DNA of 12,941 nt from Promethearchaeota archaeon (GCA_004524515.1 SDNV01000083.1:1-12941), one strand, 5' to 3'. Counted from the first letter of the stretch, positions 1 through 8,693 are shown. A program made the numbers and translations. The notes: a model not told the origin generated them from the sequence alone.

Positions 1-255
1 AAAAGTAAAGAAGCTCTAACTGAACAAGCTAAAGTGGCATTTGTGCTTAAATCAGTTTTAGATTATTTTGATGATATATGGGTCAGTAAAAAGAAAGATG
101 GAAGCTATGCTGTAGAAATGATGGATGGACCAGTATGTCAATTTTCCATTAAAGAGGGCGCAATTAAATTTTCAACAAATTCATTTTCTGGTATTAATCC
201 TAATATAAAAACTGAAATCCAAAAGAAATTTGTTGAGCTTTCCAAATTAATATAA
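1..255 (+). CDS. C-terminal end of an unrecognised protein (5' end outside window)
   Basis: Frame 1 is open from the first base to a TAA at 253-255, giving about 84 residues. A GTG at 34 could serve as a start, but the frame continues upstream with ordinary protein-like codons (KSKEALTEQAKVAF), so I read this as the tail of a longer gene. The tail is charged and hydrophilic, has no membrane segment, and reads like a small alpha/beta domain (FDDIWVSKKKDGSYAVEMMD, then a strand-rich part and a final Lys-rich helix). I do not recognise the family and assign no function. A T-rich tract follows the stop, so the transcript probably ends before the ligase gene. Confidence 0.6.
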   Translation, partial: KSKEALTEQAKVAFVLKSVLDYFDDIWVSKKKDGSYAVEMMDGPVCQFSIKEGAIKFSTNSFSGINPNIKTEIQKKFVELSKLI

Positions 256-278
256 TTCTTTTTTTCTTATTTTTTCAT
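256..278 (+). terminator. T-rich archaeal-type terminator after the partial gene
   Basis: Directly after the stop codon the + strand reads two oligo-T runs (T7 and T6, separated by a short CTTA). Archaeal RNA polymerase terminates at such U-rich stretches without needing a hairpin. Position and strand fit the end of the first transcript, and separate the ligase gene from it. Confidence 0.5.
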
Positions 279-320
279 AAAGAATCAGAGTATGCATTTT
301 TTTAAATTGGTCAATAATTG

Positions 321-340
321 ATATACATATAAAAGAAAGT
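321..340 (+). promoter_or_regulatory. TATA-like promoter element of the ligase gene
   Basis: The segment ATATACATATAAAAG contains an archaeal TATA-box-like core (about 327-335). With the usual spacing of about 25 nt, transcription would begin near 355-360, which leaves a leader of about 20 nt holding the ribosome binding site at 363-372. In this A+T-rich DNA a TATA-like match alone is weak; the position is what supports it. Confidence 0.4.
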
Positions 341-362
341 TAATTTTAGTCATTAAATATTT

Positions 363-372
363 GTGAGGATCC
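363..372 (+). promoter_or_regulatory. Shine-Dalgarno-like site of the ligase gene
   Basis: GTGAGGATCC lies just upstream of the ATG at 377, with GAGG about 8 nt from it. It resembles the complement of the conserved archaeal 16S rRNA 3' end. It supports the ATG at 377 as the ligase start and is the clearest such site in the window; several neighbours look leaderless. Confidence 0.45.
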
Positions 373-376
373 TTTC

Positions 377-2137
377 ATGAAATTTAGTAAATTAGCACAA
401 TTATTTTCAAATTTGGAAAGTACGACGAAAAGGCTTGAAATGACAGATATGTTATCAGAATTCTTTAAAAATATTAACGATCGTCGTCAATTTGATGATT
501 TAGATCAAATTATTTACTTATTACAGGGTCAATTAGTCTCAAATATAAAACAATTTCCAAAAATGGGAATTGCTGAGAAAATGTTAATTGAAGCGTTATC
601 TATCCATTCTGGTATTGATAAAAAGAGGATAAAACAAATTTTAGTGAAAAAAGGAGATATTGGGGCCACAGCGGAAGAAATTTTATCAACTCAGCTAAAA
701 AAACAAAAATCCCTCTTAGATTTTGGTTCAAAAGTTCCTTCTAATCAATCTTCATTAGAAATTTCAGAGCTTTATTCAGAATTGAAAAAGATTGCTCAAA
801 CTGAAGGTTCCGGTTCTCACGATATTAAACTGGGAATATTAAGAGGTTTGATGAGAAAATGTTCACCATTAGAAACGAAATATCTATTAAAAATAATAAC
901 CTCAACTTTAAGAGTTGGAGTCTCGACTCAAACCATTATTGATGGAATAGCTATTGGATTTACTGGATCAAAAGAGAATAGAGATATTATAGAAAAGGCT
1001 TTTAATTTACACCCGGATTTAGGAGAAGTCACAAAAATTTTAGCGCAGAAAGACATTGAAGAGGTAAAAAAGATTGAAATTTCTTATGGAATTCCTATTA
1101 GAAGCATGTTAGCCTCTCGTGTTCCATATCAAGAAATTAAAATTAGATTGGGAACTCCATTTAAAGCAGAGTATAAACTGGATGGTGAAAGGCTACAGAT
1201 TCATAAAAAGGGGGACAATGTGTTATTATTTTCGCGAAGATTGCTGGATATTTCTGAGCAATACCCTGATGTATGCAAAATTATCAGAGAAAACATTAAA
1301 GCGGAAAATGTAATAATTGAAGGGGAAGTGGTGGCTATGGACCCCTTTTATGAGAAAATGCTGCCATTTCAAGTCTTAAGTAAAAGGAGACGCAAATATG
1401 ATGTTGAAGATATTTCAAAGGAAGTGCCTGTAAGTGTGTTTTTATTCGATCTTTTAAAATATGAAAATGAATCTTTCATAGACAAGCCCTTACCTAAGCG
1501 TCGAAAAAAGCTTGAAGAAATTGTTAAGGAACGAGATGAATTAAAACTTGTAAAGTCGGTATCAATTAATACAACAGATGAATTATTGGATTTTTTTAAT
1601 GAAGCAAGACAAAAAGGTACTGAAGGAATTATCGCTAAATCTGTCAAAGATGATTCTGCATATCAAGCGGGAAATAGAGGATTTTTATGGATAAAATTGA
1701 AAGGTTTAGAAGGAGGTAAATTAAAAGATTCTATTGATGTTGTCTTGATTGGGGCTTTTTATGGAAGGGGTCGTAGAAAAGGAGTGTATGGCACGTATAT
1801 AGGGGCAGTCTATGATCCGGATAATGATACCTATGAAGCGTTTACTCGTATCGCTTCCGGTTGGACCGATGAGATCATGGAATCTTTAACGAAAGAAATG
1901 AAACAGTATGAAATAAGCAAAAAACCTAAAGATGTGATTTGTGATGATGAACCAGATAAATGGCTTCGACCGGAAATCGTTATTGAGATAATTGGAGATG
2001 AAATCACTATAAGTGATAAATTTTCCTCATTAGGTTATTCAATGAGATTTCCTGTATTTCAACGGATTCGGTATGAAAAAGGACCTAAAGATGTAACCAC
2101 AGTGAAAGAGATAGAACAATTATATGAAACTCAATAA
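377..2137 (+). CDS. lig: ATP-dependent DNA ligase (archaeal replicative type)
   Basis: This 586-residue protein has the length and architecture of archaeal DNA ligase, related to eukaryotic ligase I: an N-terminal DNA-binding helical domain (about 1-220), an adenylation domain (about 235-440) and an OB-fold domain (about 445-575). The nucleotidyltransferase motifs are all visible: motif I EYKLDGER with the predicted AMP-accepting lysine K267, motif III IIEGEVVAMD (313-322), IIIa VFLFDLLKY (354-362), motif IV TEGIIAKS (415-422), motif V WIKLKG (438-443) and motif VI in the RFPVFQRIRYEKGP segment (557-570). It seals nicks in DNA during replication and repair by enzyme-AMP and DNA-adenylate intermediates; the cofactor is inferred from the family. 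The gene has its own TATA-like box and a ribosome binding site. It converges with the first LRR gene, with only 14 nt between the stops. It appears intact. Confidence 0.97.
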   Translation: MKFSKLAQLFSNLESTTKRLEMTDMLSEFFKNINDRRQFDDLDQIIYLLQGQLVSNIKQFPKMGIAEKMLIEALSIHSGIDKKRIKQILVKKGDIGATAEEILSTQLKKQKSLLDFGSKVPSNQSSLEISELYSELKKIAQTEGSGSHDIKLGILRGLMRKCSPLETKYLLKIITSTLRVGVSTQTIIDGIAIGFTGSKENRDIIEKAFNLHPDLGEVTKILAQKDIEEVKKIEISYGIPIRSMLASRVPYQEIKIRLGTPFKAEYKLDGERLQIHKKGDNVLLFSRRLLDISEQYPDVCKIIRENIKAENVIIEGEVVAMDPFYEKMLPFQVLSKRRRKYDVEDISKEVPVSVFLFDLLKYENESFIDKPLPKRRKKLEEIVKERDELKLVKSVSINTTDELLDFFNEARQKGTEGIIAKSVKDDSAYQAGNRGFLWIKLKGLEGGKLKDSIDVVLIGAFYGRGRRKGVYGTYIGAVYDPDNDTYEAFTRIASGWTDEIMESLTKEMKQYEISKKPKDVICDDEPDKWLRPEIVIEIIGDEITISDKFSSLGYSMRFPVFQRIRYEKGPKDVTTVKEIEQLYETQ

Positions 2138-2151
2138 TAGGCTTTCATATT

Positions 2152-3510
2152 TTAATCGTAAATCTGGACGCCGTTATGTTCTAATTTTTCTATTAAATTG
2201 GATGAATTAATTAATTTATTATCGCCCACATAGATTTCTTTGAGATTTGATAAATTAATTAAAGATTTAGGTAGATTCTTTATATGGTTTCTTGAGATAT
2301 TAAGGATTTGTAATGAGGCTAGTGACCCTAACGTATCGGGAAGATTTTCTAATTTATTGTCGCTTATATTTAAAATTTCTAATGAATTTAAGAACCCAAT
2401 TGAAGGTGGTATAGATTTTAATTCATTTCTTTCCAAATCTAAGATTTGAAGTAATCGAAGGGAACCGATAGATTCTGGAATATTTTCTAAACTATTCCAA
2501 CTCAAATTAAGTTTTTCTAATGAGGATAAATGACCAATTGTAATCGGCAATTTTTCTAATTTATTATCATGTAAATTTAATTCTTTAAGTTGGCTCAAAT
2601 TTCCAATTGTGTCTGGTAATTCTTTTAAATCATTTATTCTTAAATTAAGATATTCTAAACATTTTAAGGATCCGATTGAATCAGGAATAAAATCAATTTC
2701 ATTTTTCCATAATGATAAATTTTTTAGAGAGGAAAGCGAACCAATAGTGTTCGGGAGTTTCTTTAAATTATTTACATTTAGATTTAACTCTTCAAGAAAT
2801 ATTAATGAACCTATCCAATCTGGCAAATTAAATAATTGATTGTATCTAAAAACGATTTTTTTCAGATGAGTGAGGTTTTCAAGAGCATCAGGTAATTTTG
2901 TTAACCCTTTAAAAATAAAGTCTAATTCAATAATTTTACAGTGTTCAATTTTTACTTTAATTCTCCAATAGGTTTTTTCTAAAAATAAAAGGGTAAAATA
3001 ATTGATTAAAATCTCCGCTAATTCATGAAGTGTAATATTTTCCACTCCCCTCTTTTCACTTTCTATTTCAAAACCTATTTTAAATTCCTTATTTTCAATC
3101 TTTTTAACTTCAGTTAATAATATTATCTTAGAGAGTGATCCTTCTTTTTTAGTTATGTTCTCAATTATTTGACATAAAGTTGCGTAAATAATTTTCAAAC
3201 AGGAAGGAGATATTTCATGTTTTAGAGCCCATTTCATTGGTTCTAATGATTTTTCTAAAAACAGATTTTTAAGTATAATCGCAGCTGTGGATCTCACTGT
3301 TTCGCTTAAATCTGAAATTAAAAGGTGTTCTAGTTGCTTGAATGTTTTATTATCAGTAGCTCTGATATTTGCTAACTCTTTGATGCTCTCAACTCTGATG
3401 GTATCTTTATCACTGTTATCGATAAGGGAAAATAATAACTCAGAAGCAGAGACCTTATCTATGTTATTTTTTTTATACTCTTCGTAAATTTTATCAGGAG
3501 TTAACTCCAT
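2152..3510 (-). CDS. HEAT-like / leucine-rich-repeat protein, paralog 1
   Basis: A 452-residue protein with two parts. Residues 1 to about 115 are helical, HEAT-like repeats (beginning MELTPDKIYEEYKK, with typical segments such as SETVRSTAAIILKNLF). A helical linker follows (about 115-190). From about residue 206 there are ten LRRs with a strict 23-residue period, consensus LPxxIGxLxxLxxLxLxxNxLxx, then a C-terminal cap. No signal peptide or membrane segment is seen, so a cytosolic protein-interaction scaffold is the reasonable family-level inference; the partner is unknown. It is homologous along its length to the next two genes upstream, but has two fewer LRRs. An ATG start at 3510 has no Shine-Dalgarno, but a TATA-like element lies about 26 nt upstream, suggesting a leaderless mRNA. 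Stop is TAA. Confidence 0.9.
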   Translation of the reverse strand: MELTPDKIYEEYKKNNIDKVSASELLFSLIDNSDKDTIRVESIKELANIRATDNKTFKQLEHLLISDLSETVRSTAAIILKNLFLEKSLEPMKWALKHEISPSCLKIIYATLCQIIENITKKEGSLSKIILLTEVKKIENKEFKIGFEIESEKRGVENITLHELAEILINYFTLLFLEKTYWRIKVKIEHCKIIELDFIFKGLTKLPDALENLTHLKKIVFRYNQLFNLPDWIGSLIFLEELNLNVNNLKKLPNTIGSLSSLKNLSLWKNEIDFIPDSIGSLKCLEYLNLRINDLKELPDTIGNLSQLKELNLHDNKLEKLPITIGHLSSLEKLNLSWNSLENIPESIGSLRLLQILDLERNELKSIPPSIGFLNSLEILNISDNKLENLPDTLGSLASLQILNISRNHIKNLPKSLINLSNLKEIYVGDNKLINSSNLIEKLEHNGVQIYD

Positions 3511-3530
3511 TATGTAGGTAAATCGATTTA

Positions 3531-3543
3531 ATTTTTTTAAATT
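3531..3543 (-). promoter_or_regulatory. TATA-like element for leaderless transcription of LRR paralog 1
   Basis: On the - strand this reads TTTAAAAAAAT, centred about 26-27 nt before the ATG at 3510. That spacing would put the transcription start at or next to the A of the ATG. No ribosome binding site is present in between, which fits a leaderless transcript. Confidence 0.35.
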
Positions 3544-3578
3544 ATTGGTTTTAAATTATTGTATAGTAAAGGAAATAC

Positions 3579-5084
3579 TTATTTGTATATAACAAGTCCA
3601 TTATTTTGTAATATTTTAATTGATTCGGGAAGTTCTGATATGTATTTATTAAAATTTAAATTTAAAATCTTAAGTGAAGAGAGGGAGCCAATTGAATCCG
3701 GTAAAGTCTTGAGTTTATTACCCCATAAATTTAATTCTTCTAACGAGGTTAAGGAATCAATCCATTCAGGTAATGTAGTAAAATTATTCCAGCTTAAGTT
3801 TAGTTTTTTAAGGGATGTTAGATTTTTAAATGATTTTGGCAATGTCATAAGTTGGTTATTACGTAATGTCAATATCTCCAAAAAAGATAATGAACCTATA
3901 GATTCTGGAAGTTGTTTGAGATTATTATCATATAATTCTAATTCTTTAAGTGAAGATAAAGCAGCAATCCATTCAGGGAGATTATTTAGCAATTTATTCC
4001 CTCCCAGACCTAGTTTTTTTAAAGAATGAAAATTTTTTATCCATTCTGGCAAAAATCTTAGTTTGTTTAACCCTAATTCTAATTTTAATAAGGATGTGAG
4101 GTTTTTTAAGCAATTAGGTAATTCCTGAATTTGATTTCCATGCAGGTCCAATACTTCTAGACATGTTAAATCTCTAATTGAATGAGGAAGTGAGGTAAGT
4201 TTATTATGCCTTAGATCAAAAATTCTTAAATTTTTGAGTTGTCCAATAGAATTTGGGATATTTATTAGATTATTATATCTTAAATAGAGAAATTCTAGAA
4301 ATCTTAAAGATCCTATGGAATGTGGCAATCGTTTTATTATATTATTGCTTAAATCCAGATATTTAAGAGAAGAGGTATCTCCAATAGACTTTGGTAAGGT
4401 TGTTATTCTATTTATCTTTAAATCTAATTTTCTTAGATGTTTCAAGACGCTAATGAATTCCGGTAAGTTTTTTAGAACATACAAACCAAAAATATTACTG
4501 CTAATACAAGATAAATCTAATTCAATAACATATCCATTATGAATTACATAGCTCAGATTTGAAAATTTATCTTCAAAATACTTTACAACAATAAAATTAT
4601 TTATAAGCTCAGCAAGGAATTTATTCGAATGATTTCTGATATTATTATTCTTAAAGGTTTGAGAATAACTCTTTTTGAAGTGATGATTTTCAATCTTTTT
4701 TATGATATTAAGTAGAAATGATTGGGCTTTAGGATTGTTTATTTCACCTAAAGTTGAAATTATAGTGACCAGGCAATTGATGGATGTTTCATGTTGATAT
4801 GCCCATATCATTGGTTCTAAAGCTTTATCTATAAAAAGACTTCTGATGGTTTTTGCTGCGATATTTCTCACATTCTCATTTGAATCGGAAACTAATAAAT
4901 TTTCTAAATGAGTAAAAATAACATTATCTTTTGAACCAATACTTTCTAAATACTCAATACTTTTTATTCGAATAGTAGCAGTTTCAGAATTTTCGATGAT
5001 TGAAATCAAATGAGCTACAGCGGAATCTTTAGCTAAATTTTTATCGGTATAGTCTTTGTAAATCCGTTCTGGGGATAGTTCCAT
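3579..5084 (-). CDS. HEAT-like / leucine-rich-repeat protein, paralog 2
   Basis: A 501-residue paralog of its neighbours. The N-terminus (MELSPERIYKDYTDKN...) aligns with both paralogs through the HEAT-like region (1 to about 115; segment ENVRNIAAKTIRSLF), followed by a helical linker and about twelve LRRs from residue 207 to near the end. Most LRRs have 23 residues; one is 24 (the GGNKLLNN repeat). The last repeats (NLSWNNFTTLPEWI, then ELNLWGNKLKTLPDSI) match paralog 3 in order, so these two are probably the closest relatives. The C-terminal cap ends NNGLVIYK, as in the siblings. A role as a cytosolic binding scaffold is inferred from repeats only. A 68-nt gap separates it from paralog 1 downstream. 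The ATG at 5084 has no Shine-Dalgarno, but has a well-placed TATA-like element. Confidence 0.9.
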   Translation of the reverse strand: MELSPERIYKDYTDKNLAKDSAVAHLISIIENSETATIRIKSIEYLESIGSKDNVIFTHLENLLVSDSNENVRNIAAKTIRSLFIDKALEPMIWAYQHETSINCLVTIISTLGEINNPKAQSFLLNIIKKIENHHFKKSYSQTFKNNNIRNHSNKFLAELINNFIVVKYFEDKFSNLSYVIHNGYVIELDLSCISSNIFGLYVLKNLPEFISVLKHLRKLDLKINRITTLPKSIGDTSSLKYLDLSNNIIKRLPHSIGSLRFLEFLYLRYNNLINIPNSIGQLKNLRIFDLRHNKLTSLPHSIRDLTCLEVLDLHGNQIQELPNCLKNLTSLLKLELGLNKLRFLPEWIKNFHSLKKLGLGGNKLLNNLPEWIAALSSLKELELYDNNLKQLPESIGSLSFLEILTLRNNQLMTLPKSFKNLTSLKKLNLSWNNFTTLPEWIDSLTSLEELNLWGNKLKTLPDSIGSLSSLKILNLNFNKYISELPESIKILQNNGLVIYK

Positions 5085-5105
5085 TATTTCTACAAATTGC
5101 TGTAT

Positions 5106-5119
5106 GATTTTTAAAGTTT
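5106..5119 (-). promoter_or_regulatory. TATA-like element for leaderless transcription of LRR paralog 2
   Basis: The - strand reads AAACTTTAAAAATC here, with the TTTAAAAA core centred about 26 nt upstream of the ATG at 5084. This spacing predicts initiation at the start codon. It suggests that paralog 2 has its own promoter and is not only read through from paralog 3. Confidence 0.4.
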
Positions 5120-5158
5120 TGATTTTAATTTATAAAAATTTGTGTTTATGAATTAAAT

Positions 5159-5171
5159 TATTAAAAAATGG
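5159..5171 (-). terminator. Possible T-rich terminator after LRR paralog 3
   Basis: Just after the TAA of paralog 3 the - strand contains CCATTTTTTAA, a run of six T. It is a weak candidate for an archaeal oligo-U terminator, and its main support is its location between two genes that both seem to have promoters. Confidence 0.25.
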
Positions 5172-6668
5172 TTAAATCTTAATTGTCAATCCATTTTTTT
5201 TCATTATTTTTAACGGTTTAGGTAATTCTTTTATATTCGTAAAATTAAGATATAATACCTTAAGGGATTTTAGAGACTCAATTGAGTCTGGAACAGTATC
5301 CAAGCGATTAGCCCATAAGTTTAATTCTTCTAAGGATACGAGATACTCTATCCAATCTGGAAGCTCTGTTAAATTATTCCAGCTTAAATTCAATTTTTTG
5401 AGTGATTTAAGATGACTAATTGTTTTCGGCAGTGATTTAAGACGATTATTTCTTAAATTTAATATCTCCAATGAATTAGGTAGTGAAGTTGTGTCTTTTA
5501 TTTCTTCGATTTTATTATCATGCAAATCTAATTCTCTTAAGAAGTTTGATGCACCAATCCAATGGGGGATTGATGATATTTTATTTCTTCCCATCCCTAA
5601 AATTCTTAACGAAGAGAGAGATTTAAAGCATTCAGGAATTTCCGAGAAATAATTTCCTCCTAATTGAAGTTCATTTAAATTATTGAGCCTCGAAAGAGAA
5701 TCTGGTAAATCGGTTAATAAATTTCCTTGTAGATCGAGAGTTTTAAGACCTTTTAATAGCTTTATTTGATCTGGGAGCATTTTAATCTGATTTGATCTTA
5801 AATTCAAAACTTCGAGATTTGAAAGAGCTCCGATAGATTCGGGAAGGAATTTCAATTTGTTAAATTTTAAATTTAAGATTTTTAAGGATTTAAGGGATTT
5901 AATTGATTCAGGAATTTTAGTTAATTTATTATAATTTAAATTTAAATATTCCAGAGAGGAGGTAATATCTGATTTTACGGGAAGCTCCATAAGATTATTA
6001 TTGCTTAGATCAAGATATCTTAGAAAGGAGAGGGATAATATGGATTCTATGTAGCTGGTTAATTTATTAAAACTCTGATTTTCTACATTAGATAGATCTA
6101 AATTAATAACCGCACCATCTTTATTATATTCAAATTTTAAATAACCAAATCGAATTTTTAAAGATGAGATGATATAGTAATTTATTAAGAGTTCCGCCAG
6201 CTCTTTATTTGAAAGATCATGAATTTTATCTTCCTCAAAAAGAATTTTCAGATTATATTTATACTTTTTTTTATTAATTTCGTTGATTTTTTCAAGTAAA
6301 ATCAGCTTTGCGCTTATATCCTTTATTTCACTAATATCAGTAATAATTTTTGATAAACAATGTAAAGACCTTTCATGATCTAAAGCCCATCTAAATGGGG
6401 GCAGTGCTTTTTCATGAAATAAGTTTTTTAAGGTATTAGCAGCAATAATTCGAATTTTCTCATTCGTATCAGATATCATTAAGTTTTCCAAAAGAGAAAA
6501 GATTTTATCATTTTTACAATCAATTTTTTGTAAGATTACTATACATTCTGACCGAAATTCACTCCTATCAGCATTCTCTATTAATGATATCAATATTTCG
6601 GCTGCGGAATGCTTGTCAATGTCTCCATTTCTTAAATCTTTATAAATCTTTTTGGGGGATAAAACCAT
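5172..6668 (-). CDS. HEAT-like / leucine-rich-repeat protein, paralog 3
   Basis: A 498-residue member of the same family and the first in transcriptional order. The N-terminus (MVLSPKKIYKDLRNGD) and the segment EKIRIIAANTLKNLF align with the HEAT-like region of its siblings (1 to about 115). The linker keeps the LSNKELAELLINYY motif seen as LHELAELLINYF-like in paralog 1. LRRs run from about 187 to 480, roughly twelve, with the 23-residue period. In one repeat the LP signature is shifted (EEIKDTTSLPNS replaces the usual LPxxIGxL stretch) but the period is kept. The cap ends KKNGLTIKI. No signal peptide or membrane helix is seen; function beyond protein binding is unknown. The upstream 161-nt gap has no clear Shine-Dalgarno; a weak TATA-like TTTAATATC is near 6715-6722. 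Confidence 0.9.
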   Translation of the reverse strand: MVLSPKKIYKDLRNGDIDKHSAAEILISLIENADRSEFRSECIVILQKIDCKNDKIFSLLENLMISDTNEKIRIIAANTLKNLFHEKALPPFRWALDHERSLHCLSKIITDISEIKDISAKLILLEKINEINKKKYKYNLKILFEEDKIHDLSNKELAELLINYYIISSLKIRFGYLKFEYNKDGAVINLDLSNVENQSFNKLTSYIESILSLSFLRYLDLSNNNLMELPVKSDITSSLEYLNLNYNKLTKIPESIKSLKSLKILNLKFNKLKFLPESIGALSNLEVLNLRSNQIKMLPDQIKLLKGLKTLDLQGNLLTDLPDSLSRLNNLNELQLGGNYFSEIPECFKSLSSLRILGMGRNKISSIPHWIGASNFLRELDLHDNKIEEIKDTTSLPNSLEILNLRNNRLKSLPKTISHLKSLKKLNLSWNNLTELPDWIEYLVSLEELNLWANRLDTVPDSIESLKSLKVLYLNFTNIKELPKPLKIMKKNGLTIKI

Positions 6669-6829
6669 TTTTCAAGTCTTTACTCACATACGTTAAGTTG
6701 CATAATACCTTAAGATATTAAATTTTTTCAATTTCCAAGAGACTATAAAGTAGCAAGAGATAATTAAATGATTAAAATTAGAATGTTTCAAATTAAAAAG
6801 AAAATAGTAAAAAAATTATTCTATATTAA
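6669..6829. other. Intergenic region between radical SAM gene and LRR paralog 3
   Basis: 161 nt, very A+T-rich, with no coding frame that looks real. It should hold the promoter of LRR paralog 3 (weak - strand TATA-like TTTAATATC near 6715-6722) and the 3' end of the radical SAM transcript. In the radical SAM reading frame a second TAG follows the first after two codons (6821-6823). I see no convincing hairpin or operator. Confidence 0.4.
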
Positions 6830-8677
6830 CTAAAATGCTACAAAATTTTTCCTTTTAACAGTATCGATGAGGTATTTATCAATATCTTTATGTCCATTAC
6901 TTCCTTTGAAATTTTTAATTGCTTTCGCCAATCGAGTCAAACAGAAAAATCTAAAATCATTATACTTCATTGATCTCCAGGTTTTAAACGAGCGGGGGGT
7001 CGGAAATTCTGTCTTATACGGAGTTGCATTGTTTTGTAATTTTTTGTTTTTCTCATAGAGGTATCTCTTAAATGGTTCTTCTTTTGGATATCGATTAAAA
7101 GGATCAAACATAGTCTGTTTTTTGAATTTTGTGGCTAGTTTATCAACTAAATTTCCCAAAAATTCCATCAGGGGGGTTGGTTCCCCTACAAGTTCCCTAT
7201 ATTTATCATCAATTTTTAGAACTCGTCTCCTTACAACACCATTTGGTGCAAATCTGTCCATGGCATATACTAAATTCCACAGCATTGAAGCTTGATGTTT
7301 AAAAAACATTGATTTATGATCTCGCATAACGGGATTGTCTGAATCTAAACAATGTTCATAACCCCTTAGTAAGACGTCAAGCTTTCTTAACATGGAAGGC
7401 CCCCATGTTCTATATAATAGGTCATATCCATATTCAGTTAAATTCAGTGTTTCATGAGTTTCTAATGCGATATTTCGTTGTGCGCCGCTCCAAAAATGAA
7501 CATCCTCCCAAGGTACTTCCATTACACGTCCTTCTTCAAATAATTTGTTATATAACGCGGTGCCCGGAAATGGCGATAATCGAGTTAATTGTTGAAATGT
7601 AGGATAACAAGCTACGAAATAATTTAGATCTTCTAACATATTAGAATGGCTATGAAAATCCCAACCACAGACCCACGCACCTAAAGTCCGAATCCCCATA
7701 TTATGAAGTTTATTAAACACTTCTCTGGCATCTACTTCTTTTCTTTTGTCATAGCCATGTTCTCCAGCAAATTTAGATTCTACTCCTATAAATATAGCTC
7801 CAATTCCTATATCTGCTACAGCATCCCATCCATAATCACTAGCAAATTTCCAAATATTATCTACTGACCCAAAAGCAACCCAGTCTAGTGATTGAACTAC
7901 ATCAGGATTACTTTCCCAATATTCTTTGGTTTTAATTAGATACTCAGGGTGTCGAAAGTGATCTTCCTCAACTACAAAGATTTGTCGAACTTCTGGAAAA
8001 TTTTTGTGATAAAGATTCATTTGATTGATTAGTTCATCCGGTGAAAGTAGTTGTATACGTTTATAACCAAACATTTCGGTTGTAGAACAGAAATCACACC
8101 CTCCAGGGCAACCTAATCCAGAAACTAAAAATCCAACATTTCCAATTGGATATTTATTTATAAACCAAGGAGCCCCTCCACATTTGGGCATTAATTTCTG
8201 GTCAATAGGACTTTTTGGATCTTCTCCCAGAAATTCACGTAAAAAGCTAACACCTTCCCCCTTTACCGCGTAATCGACATATTTTTTTTGTGTTTCTTCA
8301 TCATATTTCCCTTTAAATGCCTGAGCAGCATAACTTCCGAGCATAATGGTCGTATCTGGAGAACTCCTTCGAATATATCCACACATCTTCATAACCATGT
8401 CAAGATGTGGAGGATATGCACTAATTCCGACAATTCCATATCCTTTATCGACTTCTTTTGTGAAATCTTCCCATCGTGGATATTCCAACAGAGTAGAGGG
8501 AAGATTTACATTCTGAGCCAGTATATGGTTCGCATAACAGTGAGTATGAGAGATAAGAGTAAAAATATCATCTCCTTTCGTAAAACGTTGTCCCGTAGCA
8601 TCTGTAAGGGAATCATTAGCTGGCAGAGTGGGATATGGATAACACGGTGTCGTTAATAATAATCGATCTGTTATCAT
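6830..8677 (-). CDS. B12-binding-type radical SAM protein
   Basis: The protein has 615 residues from the ATG at 8677. A longer frame begins at a TTG (8686), but the ATG is preferred because a TATA-like element lies about 25 nt before it. An N-terminal Rossmann-like region (about 40-150) resembles cobalamin-binding domains of class B radical SAM enzymes, including the typical YAVKGEGVSFLREFLG ending, but the classical DxHxxG cobalamin motif is not obvious. The radical SAM core follows, with CPGGCDFC supplying C190, C194 and C197 for the [4Fe-4S] cluster that cleaves S-adenosylmethionine. A later GIGAIFIGVES segment fits the SAM-binding beta strand and SPFPGTALYNKL fits the core end. A helical C-terminal region of about 200 residues is of unknown role. 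The substrate cannot be told. It is divergent from a V4R-like regulator gene. The stop is TAG, with a second in-frame TAG shortly after. Confidence 0.88.
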   Translation of the reverse strand: MITDRLLLTTPCYPYPTLPANDSLTDATGQRFTKGDDIFTLISHTHCYANHILAQNVNLPSTLLEYPRWEDFTKEVDKGYGIVGISAYPPHLDMVMKMCGYIRRSSPDTTIMLGSYAAQAFKGKYDEETQKKYVDYAVKGEGVSFLREFLGEDPKSPIDQKLMPKCGGAPWFINKYPIGNVGFLVSGLGCPGGCDFCSTTEMFGYKRIQLLSPDELINQMNLYHKNFPEVRQIFVVEEDHFRHPEYLIKTKEYWESNPDVVQSLDWVAFGSVDNIWKFASDYGWDAVADIGIGAIFIGVESKFAGEHGYDKRKEVDAREVFNKLHNMGIRTLGAWVCGWDFHSHSNMLEDLNYFVACYPTFQQLTRLSPFPGTALYNKLFEEGRVMEVPWEDVHFWSGAQRNIALETHETLNLTEYGYDLLYRTWGPSMLRKLDVLLRGYEHCLDSDNPVMRDHKSMFFKHQASMLWNLVYAMDRFAPNGVVRRRVLKIDDKYRELVGEPTPLMEFLGNLVDKLATKFKKQTMFDPFNRYPKEEPFKRYLYEKNKKLQNNATPYKTEFPTPRSFKTWRSMKYNDFRFFCLTRLAKAIKNFKGSNGHKDIDKYLIDTVKRKNFVAF

Positions 8678-8693
8678 GATTCTCAATTTTTAT

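Noticed and set aside
2206..2920. Regular near-repeats of about 69 bp that could suggest a repeat array or CRISPR-like structure
   Set aside because: They are the DNA image of 23-residue LRRs in a long open frame on the - strand; the repeats are diverged and have no spacers. The same holds in the other two paralogs.
3559..4029. 156-codon open frame on the + strand
   Set aside because: It lies opposite LRR paralog 2 and mirrors the LRR pattern in antisense; low complexity and no start context.
8288..8656. 122-codon open frame on the + strand
   Set aside because: Antisense to the radical SAM gene, whose motifs are clear; the sequence has no protein-family look.
8684..8686. TTG as start of the radical SAM gene
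   Set aside because: The ATG three codons later is a stronger start and has a TATA-like element at the spacing for a leaderless transcript.
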